A DNA stretch of 64,000 nt from Hirudinaria manillensis (Eukaryota; Annelida; Clitellata; Hirudinida; Hirudinidae). The stretch spans positions 3,422,501-3,486,500 of the forward strand of contig CM067527.1 in assembly GCA_034509925.1 (NCBI GenBank), written 5' to 3'. The position numbers and the translations under genes were made by a program. The notes under the pieces were generated by a model. That model was not told the DNA's origin and did no database searches. It saw nothing but the letters and a program-made list of their open reading frames with translations. Positions 34,727 through 46,900 of this stretch are shown here, piece by piece. Position 1 is the stretch's first letter. Each line of letters starts with the position of its first letter.

Positions 34727-37700
34727 CTAAGCTTTGTTGACGGAATAATTAATGGCTCCATTTCTAGCTTGCTGTTCATTTAATGACTGCTCATAAGATC
34801 GGACCGAAGTGCATCCACTTGTCGTTATAACTCCATATTGTTGGGGGACGAAGCAGTTTGAAAAAGTAGGACTGTTGGAGACGAAATAAGAAGGCGATGA
34901 CGATGGAGTTTTTGGAATTTGATAATACGAAATCTCTTCTCCATTCTTGAGCTGGGACATCAGATCCGACTTTAAAATGAATTGATTAGTCGAGCCGGAC
35001 TGACCTTTCATGCCGTCTAAATTGATGAGCATCGGACTGCTTCCCATCGGTGAATTTCTTTCTCCTTGGAGAACAAGACCAGTCTGGGCTCGAAACTGCT
35101 GCTGGGTTAGTTGATATCCTTGCTGGAAAGACGAATCGTTAGTTCCTGCCTGACGATTCGTCTGAGCATCAGAAGAACTCTGTCTCTTCTTTGATTCTAC
35201 GGGATCTGTATGCTTGCTGGCTATCAGCTGTTGCAAAGGCACCGATATGGAGTCATTGGCAGAGAGTCTCGGCGAGGAAAGGGCCAAGGATTGCAGGAAG
35301 GAAGGGCCGTGGTTCTGGCTGTTCTTGGAGCCTGTGGGAAGTTGCGCGGAATTCAAGTCACAGCTGTTGATTGCGTTGGTCTTGTTGGAGACGGCATTAA
35401 GAATGCTACTCGGAATAACGACACTGCTCAGAAGGTTGGCCGGAATGTTGACCATGGTGTTAGCGCCGCTTGCTGGAGCGTTACGTCTGCGTCTCGGCTT
35501 GTACTTGTAGTCGGGGTGGTTTGCCATGTGTTCGCTACGAAGTCTCTTTGATTCCTCGACGTATTTTTTCTTCTCTTGTTCTGGCATGGCTTTCCAGGCG
35601 TTCCCCAGGCGCTTACTGATGTCGGAATTGTGCATGGTCGGATTGGCCTGAGATATCTTCCTCCTTTCCACTCTTGACCAAACCATGAAAGCATTCATCG
35701 GTCTTTTGACCTGATTGTTGGAATTATATTTAATTAATCTATTTTAAAGTTTAGATGCGCTAAGATCATTATCCTCCGGTATGTACGTTAACGTAAGTTT
35801 ACACGGAAATAGAAAAATTGGAGTAATCGACTCTATTAATGTATTCTAACCCTTTACCTATATGAGCTAATTTTAAAGCAACGCGCGTGATCATTTTAAA
35901 ATTATGCTTTCGTAAATTAAAGAATACCGAAGTTTACCGAATTTACCTTCTCGCTGTTTGACTTTCCAACGTTGGAGTCGTCGCTTTTACCGTCAGCCGA
36001 GGAGCACCTTTTCAGAAGATTTCCTGGCAAAGTGATCGTGGCATTCGGAAGAGCAGTCAAATTGGCGGCTGTGGAAGAGTTTGGAGACGAATTGTACTGG
36101 TTGATCAGCATAAGTTCGTGCTGCTTGACAGCCTGCTTTGCATCTTGAACTGCTTGCTGTAAGAGGATCTTTTGCTGCAAGGATTTCTGAATGGATTGAT
36201 GGTTTGACGGTACCTGTTGTTGAGGCTGTTGTTGATCGAGATTGGTCAGATGGAGTTGGTATTGTTGATGTTCCAGCAAAAGTTGTTGCTGTTGCTGGTG
36301 TTGCATGTTCTCGAGTATGTATTGTTGCGCGAGTTGGTCGTTCGAATATTGGTGGAATTGGTCCGGATCGATTGGTTTCAGTTCTTGAAAGTTCTGTTCT
36401 CCTTCTATCAACCGACCATCTCTGTCCTGATTCTGATAGGCATGTTGTTGCTGTTGCTGTTGTTGTAGTTGAAGGTGTTGAGGATGCACTTGCTGACTTT
36501 GCTCCAGTTGTTGATAGATCAAGTGGTTCTGGTGGTGACGGTGTTGAATGTAGAACAGGTTTTTCGGCTTCAGCGATTCATGAGCATTGGCCGAAGAGGC
36601 GCTGATGTGGTCTGGGAAAGCTTGCTGAGAATAAATTATTTGACTCTGATGTCTGTGAGATGGACCGGCTTCACCTTCATCTCCTCCTCCGCCGGCGTTC
36701 GCTCCCATTAGGCCTCCGTGCGTGGAGTCAATCATCTCTGCCTGAGATATTAGTTGATGTGGCAAGAATTGCTGTTGATTTGGTTGCTGTTGCTGTTGGA
36801 GCAGATATTGATGCTGCCTTTGAAGACTGGCTTTTTGGTAGAAATCGTCGGTAAAGGAGGCGGAGGAAATGGACGGATCGACCGATTGAATGGCCAAGTC
36901 TCTCTCGTCGACTTGTCGTTGGTTCCTATATTGGAGGAGGAGTGCCTGGAGATAAGGCTGCTGATCGGGTGAGCACTGACCTTGGTGGAGTTGAGCGAAC
37001 TGCAATCTGGATATGACACTCGACGGAGATTCCTCGGCGCTTTCCTGTGTCGGCTCACTGCCAGGGTTTCCTTGGCCATCTGCTCCGTTCATTTCATAAT
37101 CGGTGGATTGCATCGGATTGTCGACAACTTGTTGATGTGCTAGCGGCATGCCGGACCTGTAGATATCGTTGGCAGTCGCTATTGAATTTGTTTGATGTTG
37201 TTGCTGTTGTTGCGTTTCCTGATCAGAGTTATCCAGCTCTGCAGCTCTCTTCATCTGCTGCTCCCTGGCGAGTTGTTCTCGTTGTTGATGTAAATGATAG
37301 AGTTGGATTAAACGCTGTTGCTGATCGTAAGACAGCTGCCCGCCATTAATACGAATGTCGTCTGCCTGGGAGTTCTGGACTTCGTAGACCATTCCACAGA
37401 CTCCGCTTCCGTAACTCTTTTCGTCGTTTGCGGTGGTTTCTGTCGAAGCAGCATCGACTCCAGCTTGAGCAATTTCTCTGTTGTCGATCGTCTCTCGTTC
37501 ATCATTTTCGTTTCTCTCGTCGGTTATTGTTCCGTTGTTGTTATGATCGACAGCTTTGTTTTCTTCGTAATCACCTCTTGACATCTGATCTTCAGCAATG
37601 AACGTCTCTTTGATGTTCGGCGAAGCACTTTTCTCTTCTCCTTCGTCGCTTTCGACGTCTGCGCTTCTTTTCGTGGCAGGCGAAAGCTTCTGTTCGTTAC

Positions 37701-37809
37701 TTTCGCTCCTCTTGCGTTTTGCAGGAGGGTACATCTTATCGTTCAGAACTTTAGGATTTTCGCAATTCTCGGATCCTATTTTCCCACCTTCCTCCTGAGT
37801 CCACGACAT
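34727..37809 (-). CDS. SOX-family HMG-box transcription factor with long Q-rich N-terminus (2 exons)
   Basis: Model: exons 35947..37809 and 34727..35710 joined in phase 0 (AAG|GTAAAT ... CAG|GTCAAA), 948 residues. The HMG box spans about 622-697: [29 protein letters not shown]660, [16 protein letters not shown]; it bends DNA at ATTGT-like sites. Residues 28-40 ([13 protein letters not shown]) look like a nuclear localisation signal. Residues about 150-600 are Gln-rich with long CAG/CAA runs and helix-forming stretches ([20 protein letters not shown]). The C-terminal 250 residues are Ser/Gln/Asn-rich. The 5' ATG is the first in frame; a CAG|GGCCATAAA acceptor-like site 9 bp upstream suggests further 5' non-coding exons. 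Subgroup is unclear: [13 protein letters not shown] is SoxB-like, while [17 protein letters not shown] and the C-terminal box position recall SoxC/SoxD. The SOX family itself is certain. Confidence 0.9.
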
Positions 37810-40344
37810 TTTATGGCCCTGCGTTTCAATATTTTACATCGTAAGTGATAATTCAAAATTAATTGGACGTTTTTGATTTCGTGTCTCCGAGATTTGACCT
37901 CTCCATCGACCTCAGTTGCACTCGACAAGTTATTTATCGGTGCCTGCAAACATTTGCTTTAACCAGACAATTCATGTCTCGACGATAGGAAAATTAAGCG
38001 CTAAATACGAGATGATGTTAAACATGAGAACTCTACCTTGTTTCCATCTTCTTTACGAAAAGCTACTTAAATATCTTTGAAACTCACTGAATAAAAGCGA
38101 CGGTGAGTTTTGATCCTCCAAATTTTCCCGGTCTAAATCTACGAGAATGTTCTTTTCTTCAGCTGTATTAAATTAAGCAAACATGCATTGTTTATTTCAG
38201 AGAAAGAAAGTCAATAGAGACTGGTAATTGAAAATGTATACCGTCTTTTCAGCTATGAATACAACTTCTATTCCAAAAGAGGGTAGGTGTCTAAAATAAT
38301 GGAAAAGGCCATTTATTGGTATCACTGTCGATTTATAGAGTTGAGTAGACAGCTGTAAGACAATAGACGAATGCTTATATCGAGTGAAATGAAATGATTT
38401 TAATATGAATATACAAGTCGAACTATATTCCTAGGCGAGGCGATGTTTGCGATGCTACTACAGCCTTAGAACAATGACATTGAAAAAGCTGTTAATATAC
38501 TGCCTTCGAGAATGCTATCTTCCGTCGATGATAGCCAGGCATTAGGCAACATTGAACTAGCCGATCAATTGAGTTTGATAATAAAACTGGCAATGCAAAG
38601 TTACCTGGCTAGATTAGGCGCTTCTCATAAAGGATGTCTTCTTCGGTGATATATATAACCTTTCTTAATGGTTCGCAAAGCTTTTGGTTACCTGTCACTT
38701 TTACGTGTGTCAGTGAGAGAAATTTTAGTCTCTCGTAGGCCGCTCTTTTAGGATTTCGTGCTGCGTATCTGCTGAAATTCGTAGAGTCTCTGAAATCATC
38801 CATGCGTGACACGCTGCCAACAACGCGTCTATTCGGAACTTTAAGTTTGCATCGGGACGCCTACCTGTGGAAAATGGTTGCTCTCTTTCATCTCCAACAT
38901 CTCTCCTCTAGGTGTTGAAATTATTTCTTCCATGGCCAAAATTACAGATGATTAATTTTTGTCATTCTCTGGGTCCTTATGAATTCATATTCTTAAGTTT
39001 GGTTTGACTTTTAAGCTACTTCTTTAAGTTAAGCCGTCTATTAATTTAGTCTCCTTTGTGACTATGTATTAATGTCTTAGAACATTCATTTACTTTTATA
39101 AATAAATGTGTCGTTTGGAAGTTGGACGCTAATTTCTTGACCGAGCAGGAAATTGTCTGCGATTTTAACAATGACGCGCGACGGGATGTTGAAATATTTT
39201 TAGCAATTTGAAATAAATTTTCCAAAAATTCGACAAATCAAAATGTTATTGGCTGGCTGTTAAGCCCCTCAGCAAACTCGAGCGAATTCAAGTTGTTTGG
39301 TCTGGCAATGTCATGCTCCGGTGAACTTCCAAAGACTGACAACTCTTTGAATAGCTCGAGCCGCGCCATTAGAATATGAGCAAAAAAAGTTTTATTGGTG
39401 AATACTACTCACTATTCAGTGAACAGCCGGTACAATGCGTGCCTAAAAGATTCATCATAACGAATAAGGGGATTATTTTTGTAATCTGAAATTTTACGAC
39501 ACGAGATTTCCAACAAGTGTAAGCGATGCCCTTATTTTTAGTCCACTTCGCTGTCTAAGACTGGACGATGCTGCGCGACGAGGCCATTGAAAAATGAAAT
39601 GAATTTACATAATTTAAAAATTAAGCGGTAAATAAATCGCGAAAATATCTCTATAAGTGATTACTGCTTCCTCAAATATCTTTGGGTTTTGGTCGCCGTG
39701 AGAAAGCAAACAATAGTACGACGTGCATGGAGCAGACGGTTCGTTCGCGAGGGTATTTGTCTCATCGTTCACGATTTCAGAGCTTATTGGCCTATTCATT
39801 TCGAATACATCGACTCATGATACTCAGTTCAGTGATGAGTTTGATCAGTTGTCCTAGCGATACGAACATGAGTTAATTAATAATTATTGCCTACAAGAAT
39901 ATTTTGAATAATTTTTTTTTCCAGTTTTGAGAAATTACCAGCAAAGAAACCTTTGGATGGCCAGCAATTGAGAGAATGACCATAAAATTAAGACAATACT
40001 ATTATTAATACTTTTATAGAAAATATTATTATTAAATCTTAAATCAACTTTTGAGATATTTTTCCTAGATTGCAGATGAAAAGATATCCTTAGCCAATTT
40101 ATCTATCTAGCTCTTAATAAAAACAAAACACGATGTCATAAGTTATTCCTATTATTATAAATAAAAAGAAAAATTATTCTAAAAACCAAATATGTAATAC
40201 CATGACTAAAAGTCGCTATCCTCCGTAACGGTACGAGATGCACTTCTCACTGCTACTAGTATCACTGCTATTATTATTATTAATTATTCATTACTTAAAT
40301 GATAAATAATCACTTTTAAGGTCGTGACAGAAACGTGAGGGCAA
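37810..40344. other. Upstream of SOX: possible non-coding exons and unassigned frames
   Basis: No recognised gene. On the minus strand, an ATG at 38933 opens 23 codons (MEEIISTPRGEM...) to a donor-like CAG|GTAGGC at 38865; 38609-38812 is open (RMDDFRDSTNFSRYAAR) but blocked by a stop just upstream; and 39614-39799 is open (MNRPISSEIVNDETNT). They look non-repetitive and could be exons or 5' leaders, but I could not join them into a model. No transposon or microsatellite of note. Confidence 0.3.
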
Positions 40345-40484
40345 TTACAGACTTCGACATTGTTTCCCAGGCTCTATCTCCACGTGGATCGGCATCATCA
40401 TAACTTCGTCATCGGTATTGAACAAAGATTCCTTCAGTATTTTGTCGCGTGATTGATAGCTTTCCCGAACAGGTGTTTGAAATA
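40345..40484 (-). CDS. Possible terminal exon of an unidentified gene
   Basis: After a good acceptor (TTGGATCCTGCAG|TATTTC) the minus strand is open for 45 codons to TAA (40345): FQTPVRESYQSRDKILKESL, then a segment with two Asp and three Met, then PIHVEIEPGKQCRSL. The composition is balanced and unlike the repeat-derived frames elsewhere. I do not recognise the protein and found no preceding exon. It lies 1 kb downstream of the CREBRF-like stop, so it could be an alternative last exon of that gene or belong to a small gene of its own. Confidence 0.35.
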
Positions 40485-41501
40485 CTGCAGGATCCAAGCA
40501 ACAGTGACACGATGTTTTGGTTGTGGAATGTCATGTTGTGTATGTAAGAGTAAATATGTGAAGTAAATTTTCTATCAGTAGAAAATGTCATCCTTTTTTT
40601 TTGTAAGACAACCACACAACATATTTTTAGAATTTAAGAAAACAAATAAAAAATAATAAATAATTGATCTGTTTGGTGGAATATCAGTCTCTCAAGTTTT
40701 TTCTTTAGCAAATATTCCACCGCAAAATTAATTTATGTTTTATTATTACAAATTAAGATTCACAATCCTTTAAGGGCACGACCCCCCTTCAATCTCTTAA
40801 AATAAACCTTGTCCTTGCGAGAGCGCGTTAATGTCAGCAGAACAATATTATTATTTTTTGAAAAGTAATTATGAAATTTATTTTCTTTTATACCTGACAA
40901 ACTACCTCTGTAGCTTTACACCAGAAAGACAGAAAACAATACTTCAAAGCAGAACGTCCATAACTTGTGAATACGAAAGTGGATGACTCTGGATATCCCA
41001 AGAATTTCAAGTTTCACTTCTAAAGTGCCTCAAATTAAGGCAAAACTTTAGAGACGTATATCCACTGATAGGGATGAAAGCACATTAATTTCCCTCTCCT
41101 TATGTAAATAAATGAATAATCCCATGACAACACAGCACAATTATAAAGATTTTAATGGATGTGAGATGGAAATCTAAATCCTGGAGCCAATTACTTGAAC
41201 ATTAATATTTAAGTTAATGTTAATCAAGCATCTGATACATACATTTCACTTATACATTCTTGGATAAAACAAATTCTCATTTTCCTGACAAAATCCTCAG
41301 AGCTTCTGAATTCAGGGCTTTTTTAATACAACTGGTTCGATTACCAGCAACCATGTCATCTGATAAAAAAGAAATCATTAAAAAAGCCTCAAAGGAACAC
41401 AACAGGAATCTAGATGCAATAGTAAAAGAATGAAGTATGAAATATGCTTTTATAATTTATAAGATGTAATTAATGCTTAGTTAAATTAATAAATCCCTTA
41501 A
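40485..41501. other. AT-rich gap downstream of CREBRF-like gene
   Basis: 3' flank of the CREBRF-like gene. A 26-codon plus-strand ORF at 41353 (MSSDKKEIIKKASKEHNRNL...) is present but has no homology I know. Nothing else noticed. Confidence 0.35.
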
Positions 41502-43310
41502 TTATTTCCTTTTAGTGAATGAATTTTCCTGGTTATTCTGACCGAGATGAAGTTTGATGAGATAATTTATCCTGGATAGATGATCAGAAACTGGCATGGC
41601 ACTGACAATGCCTTTTGCCTCTGGCAGCAATGTTTGCAACATGGTCTTCATGACTGTCAACAGGCTCACTGCAATGAATTTTTAGAGAATTTAAATTAAT
41701 TGCAAATGATTAAATAGAAAATACTTTAAATGCTAGAATATAAATTAACAAACTCTTGCAATAGCTTAATACTGACCCTGTTCCTTTTGCAAGGCGTCGA
41801 AGAAAATTTTACTCGCTTCCAAAGATGCCCTTTTTTTCAACCTGCAAACCCTTGATCCAAGTTGACTTTTCCATCTTTTAGAAGCCATTTTCTTGCCTTT
41901 AGAATTTTTCTTGACAGGTGCAGTACTACGGCTGCAGTCATCTGCAGTGTCGTTGTACTGTTCTGTAAGTTGGCTTATTTCGTAACCTATTTCGAGCAAC
42001 TTCTTGGGGTTTGGTTTCAGGTCGTTCAGCTCGGATCGTCTTATTCTTTCCTTGCATGAATTTGAAGGTCCCTCTTCGCATGAAATTCCAAGAAGTATTT
42101 GACTTCCTTTATTATTTTTTATGGATCTTTTGCTAGAAATTTTATCATTTTTTAAACTAAAGATGTCAGGAGTTCTGCCCATTGTGCATTTGATTGAGTC
42201 TAGTTCCATATTAAATAACAAATCATATTTTGGTTCATATTCAGAATTGTCCACCACACTTGACAAATTTTTAGTGTTGCTGCAAGTTCCTTCCCATGTG
42301 GGACATCGCTCATTCAAGAAACCATCTGATGTTGGGTTCGTATCAAAAGTAGTGTCTGCCAATAAATCTAAATCCGTACCACCTAACAAATCAGAGAGAT
42401 CAAGCATTTCTTCATCCGTATTATACGGCATCAATTGGTTTAAAGAATTTTGATTGTCATCACCATCATCATCATAGTCAGATTGTGTTTTATCAATACA
42501 TTCATCATCAATGTCATTTTTTGACAAAACAGCTTTTTCTAAGATAGGGTCTGAGTATTGGACTACCAAATAAGGATTAGAACATGGTTTTGGAGACTGA
42601 ACTGGGATTGCTTTCGGTCCTCTGGATAACATATTGTATAGAAAAAAATGCTGTTCCACCTTTCCATTTCTATATTTTTCCAAGTATATTTTGAAGCCCT
42701 AAAATAAGCAATCTCAAGTATTCAGATTATTAATAATGCATCCTTCTTAAAAGGATTCTGCCTTTCACAAGATGCAGGTGCACTCACATAAATTAAAAAA
42801 AGCGTTAAAAGTAACATTACAACTATATGATAAAACTTTGTGCATAAAAGGAATTGTGTGCAAACATTACTTTCTAATGCAAGCTAAGACGAAAATTCAT
42901 ATATTAGAAGAACAACGTACTAAAAAACTGTCGCTTTAGCGATACATACTTGCATTAGTTTGCATCGACAGTTCGTGTTCACATAATTCTACAACAGCAA
43001 CAAAAGAAGAAATGAAACTGCAAGCACTGAAAACATGTTTCGAAACGATTCCTCTTGGCTCTTAAAAGTGTTTCCTAGTGCGCACAAAAAATCTCACATC
43101 AGAAAAATTTCTCAGCGTCACGCAAGATTAGTGAGGCGGAAAAACCCTTGCTATTTTTAATCCATAAAGGTTATAATATATAAGCGGCTTGTTAATCAAA
43201 TTTAAATCGAAATGAAACAAATAAAAATTAAATGCAGCTCTAAAAAGCTGAAATAAGTGCCAAAAACAAATTAAGTCAGTAGGAGTTACTTCCCAATAAT
43301 TATATCCCAT
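41502..43310 (-). CDS. CREBRF-like bZIP regulator (3 exons)
   Basis: CREBRF (Luman/CREB3 recruitment factor) binds CREB3 and glucocorticoid-receptor partners and influences stress and energy metabolism; in vertebrates it is nuclear. Exons: 43290..43310, 41777..42698, 41502..41668, giving 369 residues (human about 640, so this is compact). Diagnostic blocks: DLKPNPKKLLEIG (residues 233-245; human DLTPNPKKLLQIG) and the basic region SRVCRLKKRASLEASKI (about 289-305; human SRACRLKKKAQYEANKV). Between 60 and 130 is an acidic region (DYDDDGDD, DEEMLDLSDLLGG) like the family's activation domain. The C-terminal exon has a hydrophobic helix region (SLLTVMKTMLQTLLPEA). The first exon (MGYNYWE) is the weakest part: it was chosen because ATG, donor GTAACT and phase 0 fit. 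The main exon acceptor TTTTAG|GGC is clear. It is followed 0.7 kb upstream by the 3' end of NOG1 on the same strand. Confidence 0.83.
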
Positions 43311-43978
43311 AATTTCGCTTTCGGACAGCCTAGCCACAGCAGGTTGCTATTAGCAACACCTCATACAATGGTAAACACGAACTTCAGACTAAAGTCTGAC
43401 GTGTGATCAGTAATCGTCACTCATCCATGTGAAATTATTTATTAGATTATCTAGCACGTAAATTTATTATAATAAATCTACTATAATAAGATTATAAAAC
43501 TATTGCCAAATTTAAAAGTAACTAGAACTGCACTTTGCATTGAAATAATTAAAAATTTATCTTGTATTTATAAATATACAATTAATATAGCAGAAATGGC
43601 TATTAAGAATGAATATCGCATTCACACAACATAGGTTGCGTGGTGGTTATGAACTAACCAAGGAGCAACTAAGCGATGTTAACATTTGGCCCGCGCATTA
43701 GCAAAAAGCCCCGATGCCCAAAAATGAAACGACGAAAGCAGGAATATTTCGGATATCCACCAATAAATTGTAATTGCCCCTTCTCTACTCCAAATTAATC
43801 TCAGAGAACACTGACTATAACCATATCATTATACCGACAAAAGGAAAACAATGATCTTTCAAAGTATTTATTGTTGCGCTCCACTCCGTCTGCTCCGACA
43901 ATATCAAACAAGACCATGACAAGTAAAGAAGAAAAATGGCTTCTATATACAAATCGCTCCATGGCTGGAGACTCTTGT
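43311..43978. other. Gap between CREBRF-like gene and NOG1
   Basis: CREBRF-like 5' flank and NOG1 3' flank. A minus-strand AATAAA (43867-43872), about 107 bp after the NOG1 stop, is the likely NOG1 polyadenylation signal. Nothing else recognised. Confidence 0.5.
43867..43872 (-). terminator. Likely NOG1 polyadenylation signal (AATAAA)
   Basis: TTTATT on the plus strand, 107 bp beyond the NOG1 stop codon. Confidence 0.55.
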
Positions 43979-46900
43979 TTATCGACGATCTGCCTTGCCC
44001 ATCTTCCTCTTTCCAGCAAAAAGATGCTTTGGCCTGCTGATGAGGATTCTCCTGTCTGCCTCTCCCTTCTTGGCACCAAGATTGAGCTTCCTCTGTGCCA
44101 TCTTGGCCAACTTGCGCACCTTGGTGGCCATCTGAAAATAAAGTATGATTGCAATTCCAACAGGGACCTCAATTGTATTAAGTCACAGTTAATAAGTCAT
44201 ATGCCCTCAAAATAAGGACTCAAATGTGCAAACAAACCTTCTCATCCCTGACTCCTGACTTGTCTCTGGGTGGGACCCTGGATGATGACCTAGCCCTCGA
44301 AGCGCTCCTGCCCTCTGATGCGTCCCTCTTTCTCTTTCTGGAATTCCTCTCGGCAATGCTCCTCGACCTGGCTCTGCCGATGTGGGTCTGAAGGAACGCA
44401 AAATGGAAGCTTTGTACAAAATGCTTAGTATCCAGTTATAGACCTATTTATTCAGATAATTATTCCATACATACAAAAATAGTATTAATTATAAAATAGA
44501 AGTCTCTAATTTAGCATATAAATAATAACTCACAGTTTCATCTTCCACGTCAATATCCATTTCTTCTGCCATCTTGTTGGCATCGATCCTCTTCTTGTTC
44601 CTCGTCACTTGTGGTCTTTCGACTCTCCTTCTCTCGTTCGACTCCAAAATCATGACCTTCTGCTTCTCTCTGATCCTGTAAACCAATGAATTTATATTTT
44701 AATTAGAAGTCCTTTTATCAATTGTTCTTATATGACAATGTTATCACTAATTAGTCCTAATTAGATGTTCTCTAACGACATTACCGTCACCTATGCTACC
44801 AACAATATTTGTAATTTCTTGTAGTTAAATTAAGTTCCATTTACTTGTTGGCTGTTAGTCTGACATTCTTGGTCATCTCATCCTCTTCTGGCATGTCATA
44901 CATTCCAGCACTCTCCCTCAATCCTTCCTCCTTTTCTAGCTCCAGCAGTTTCTAAAAATCCATCGTCAGTTGCAATACATTAATGGTTTTATGCATAGCA
45001 ACACGTCAGATAATTGCCAGCATTTTGGAAGAATAATCAATAAGAATAAATATTGTTTAACACAATAACTTCAATAACATTCAGAAAAATTGCTCTAACA
45101 AACCTTTTCAATGTCAACGTCAACAAAGTCTGCAATGTTGTGACCTTCCCACAGCTCAGGAATGACATCATATTTCTCCTCGGGGTTTTTCAGAAGATAA
45201 TTCTCTGAAAAAGAGTGACACTTCTATGTGAAATCTCATTAAATGTGCTGTTAAAAATTCCAATTAAAATAGAAGAAACTAAGTAAGCAAACTGGGTAAG
45301 CAAATGAGCACTTCCAAATAATAATAATAATAATATGAGAATATAACATACCATAATTAATTCTATAATTAAATATGAATCCAGTAATCTGGAACTCACT
45401 CTTAAGATCAAGGTAGTACTCATCCTTCTGCTCTATCTCAATGTCCCTCTCCTGGTTTAATTATTAATTAGATGGATTTATTAAGATTTTTATACGAAAA
45501 ATATAAATTAAAAGACATAATCCCGGTCAAAGGAAAGAAAACTAACCGTTCTTATCTTCTTAGTAGCATCAAACTTGCCTGTCTTGATGGCCTCAGCTTT
45601 GGCCAAAACACTTTCTGGAATGAATGGAGTTCTTTCCTAAAACAACAAGTTTTCAACAATCAAATATCTGCATAACATAATTATCTACAAAAGCATGAGC
45701 TGTAATAAATTATCCGGTAGGGCAATAAATGAATTAATTAATTAATAAGCGCCGTCCAGTCAGTCATACCTTGTGATCCCTCTTGAGTGGTTCGGCAACT
45801 CTGATGCGATTGGCTATGTCGACTTTGCCGGACCTGACCTTGGCCAAGACCCTCTGCTCCAACAGGGCAGCACATGCCTGAACAATTCATTAAGTGTTAA
45901 GTCCAGGGTATAATTGAAATGGTTCTACCAAATATTATAAAAAACATAATAGTGATGGTTTGTGATTTTTTGTAAATAATAGAAAATTTAATTTTATGCG
46001 ACTCATGCGATTAACGTTTTCTCCAACGACCGACCTCATTCTTGACTTCAGAAACTCCTTCGCCAGTCATGGTGCTCATCTCGCAAATCTTGACTCCGCT
46101 TTGCTCCAGATCGTCCAACATTTTCTAATTTCATAAAGAGACGCTTAACCGATCCGTTATATTAATATTCATTAATCGTTTAATAATTCACGACAGGCCC
46201 CTCCCACCTGGTATTCGGGGATCAATTCGCTCCTCTTTTTGACATCAGTCTTGTTGAGACAGATCATCTTCAACTTGTTGGCAAAAACTGGCTTCAAGTC
46301 TTCAAAGAGCTCAATCTGCAGCAAAAGTTAATGGACAATAATAATAATGTAATAAATAATTACTTAATTAACGAGAAGTTCATTGACGAGTTAGCATCCA
46401 ATATGTACCTGAGCCTTGAGGGTGAATCCACAGCTCTCGGAGGGATCGATCAGGTACATGATGTAAGCTCTCAAGTGAGCCAAAGCAGTTATGGCCTGCA
46501 TCTCGACGGTGTTCCTCTCGCTCAGAGAGCGGTCGAGAAGACCGGGGGTGTCTATGACCTGGATCACGATGACAAATAATTATTATTTATTATATTTAGT
46601 AATTAAATTATGATTATTGTATTTAAGAGCATCAACATCTGTGCAGTTTGAACACTTATATAGCAGTGTGTGGCAGTGTTATATGACTGCATTTACTGAT
46701 ATTTTTGAGAACCATTTTGCTATGGTTTACAAGCTTTGTACATTTACAATCATTATATACTTCAATGTGCTGTTGTCAAATGTTGACAATTATTTAAAGC
46801 ATTTCTTTCATAAATATCTACCATTGGTTTATGGCAGCCTGGTATGTGTTAGTATCAATGTACAACAGCCCACCTGGTATCTGAGAGTAGAGTAATCAGT

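Noticed and set aside
35917-35946. Reading the SOX N-terminal exon to the stop at 35917 as a complete protein
   Set aside because: AAG|GTAAAT is a good donor and joins in phase to the HMG exon at CAG|GTCAAA, producing [10 protein letters not shown].
38609-38812. 67-residue minus-strand frame upstream of SOX
   Set aside because: A stop lies just upstream in frame, there is no good acceptor or partner exon and no homology; kept only as an unassigned frame.
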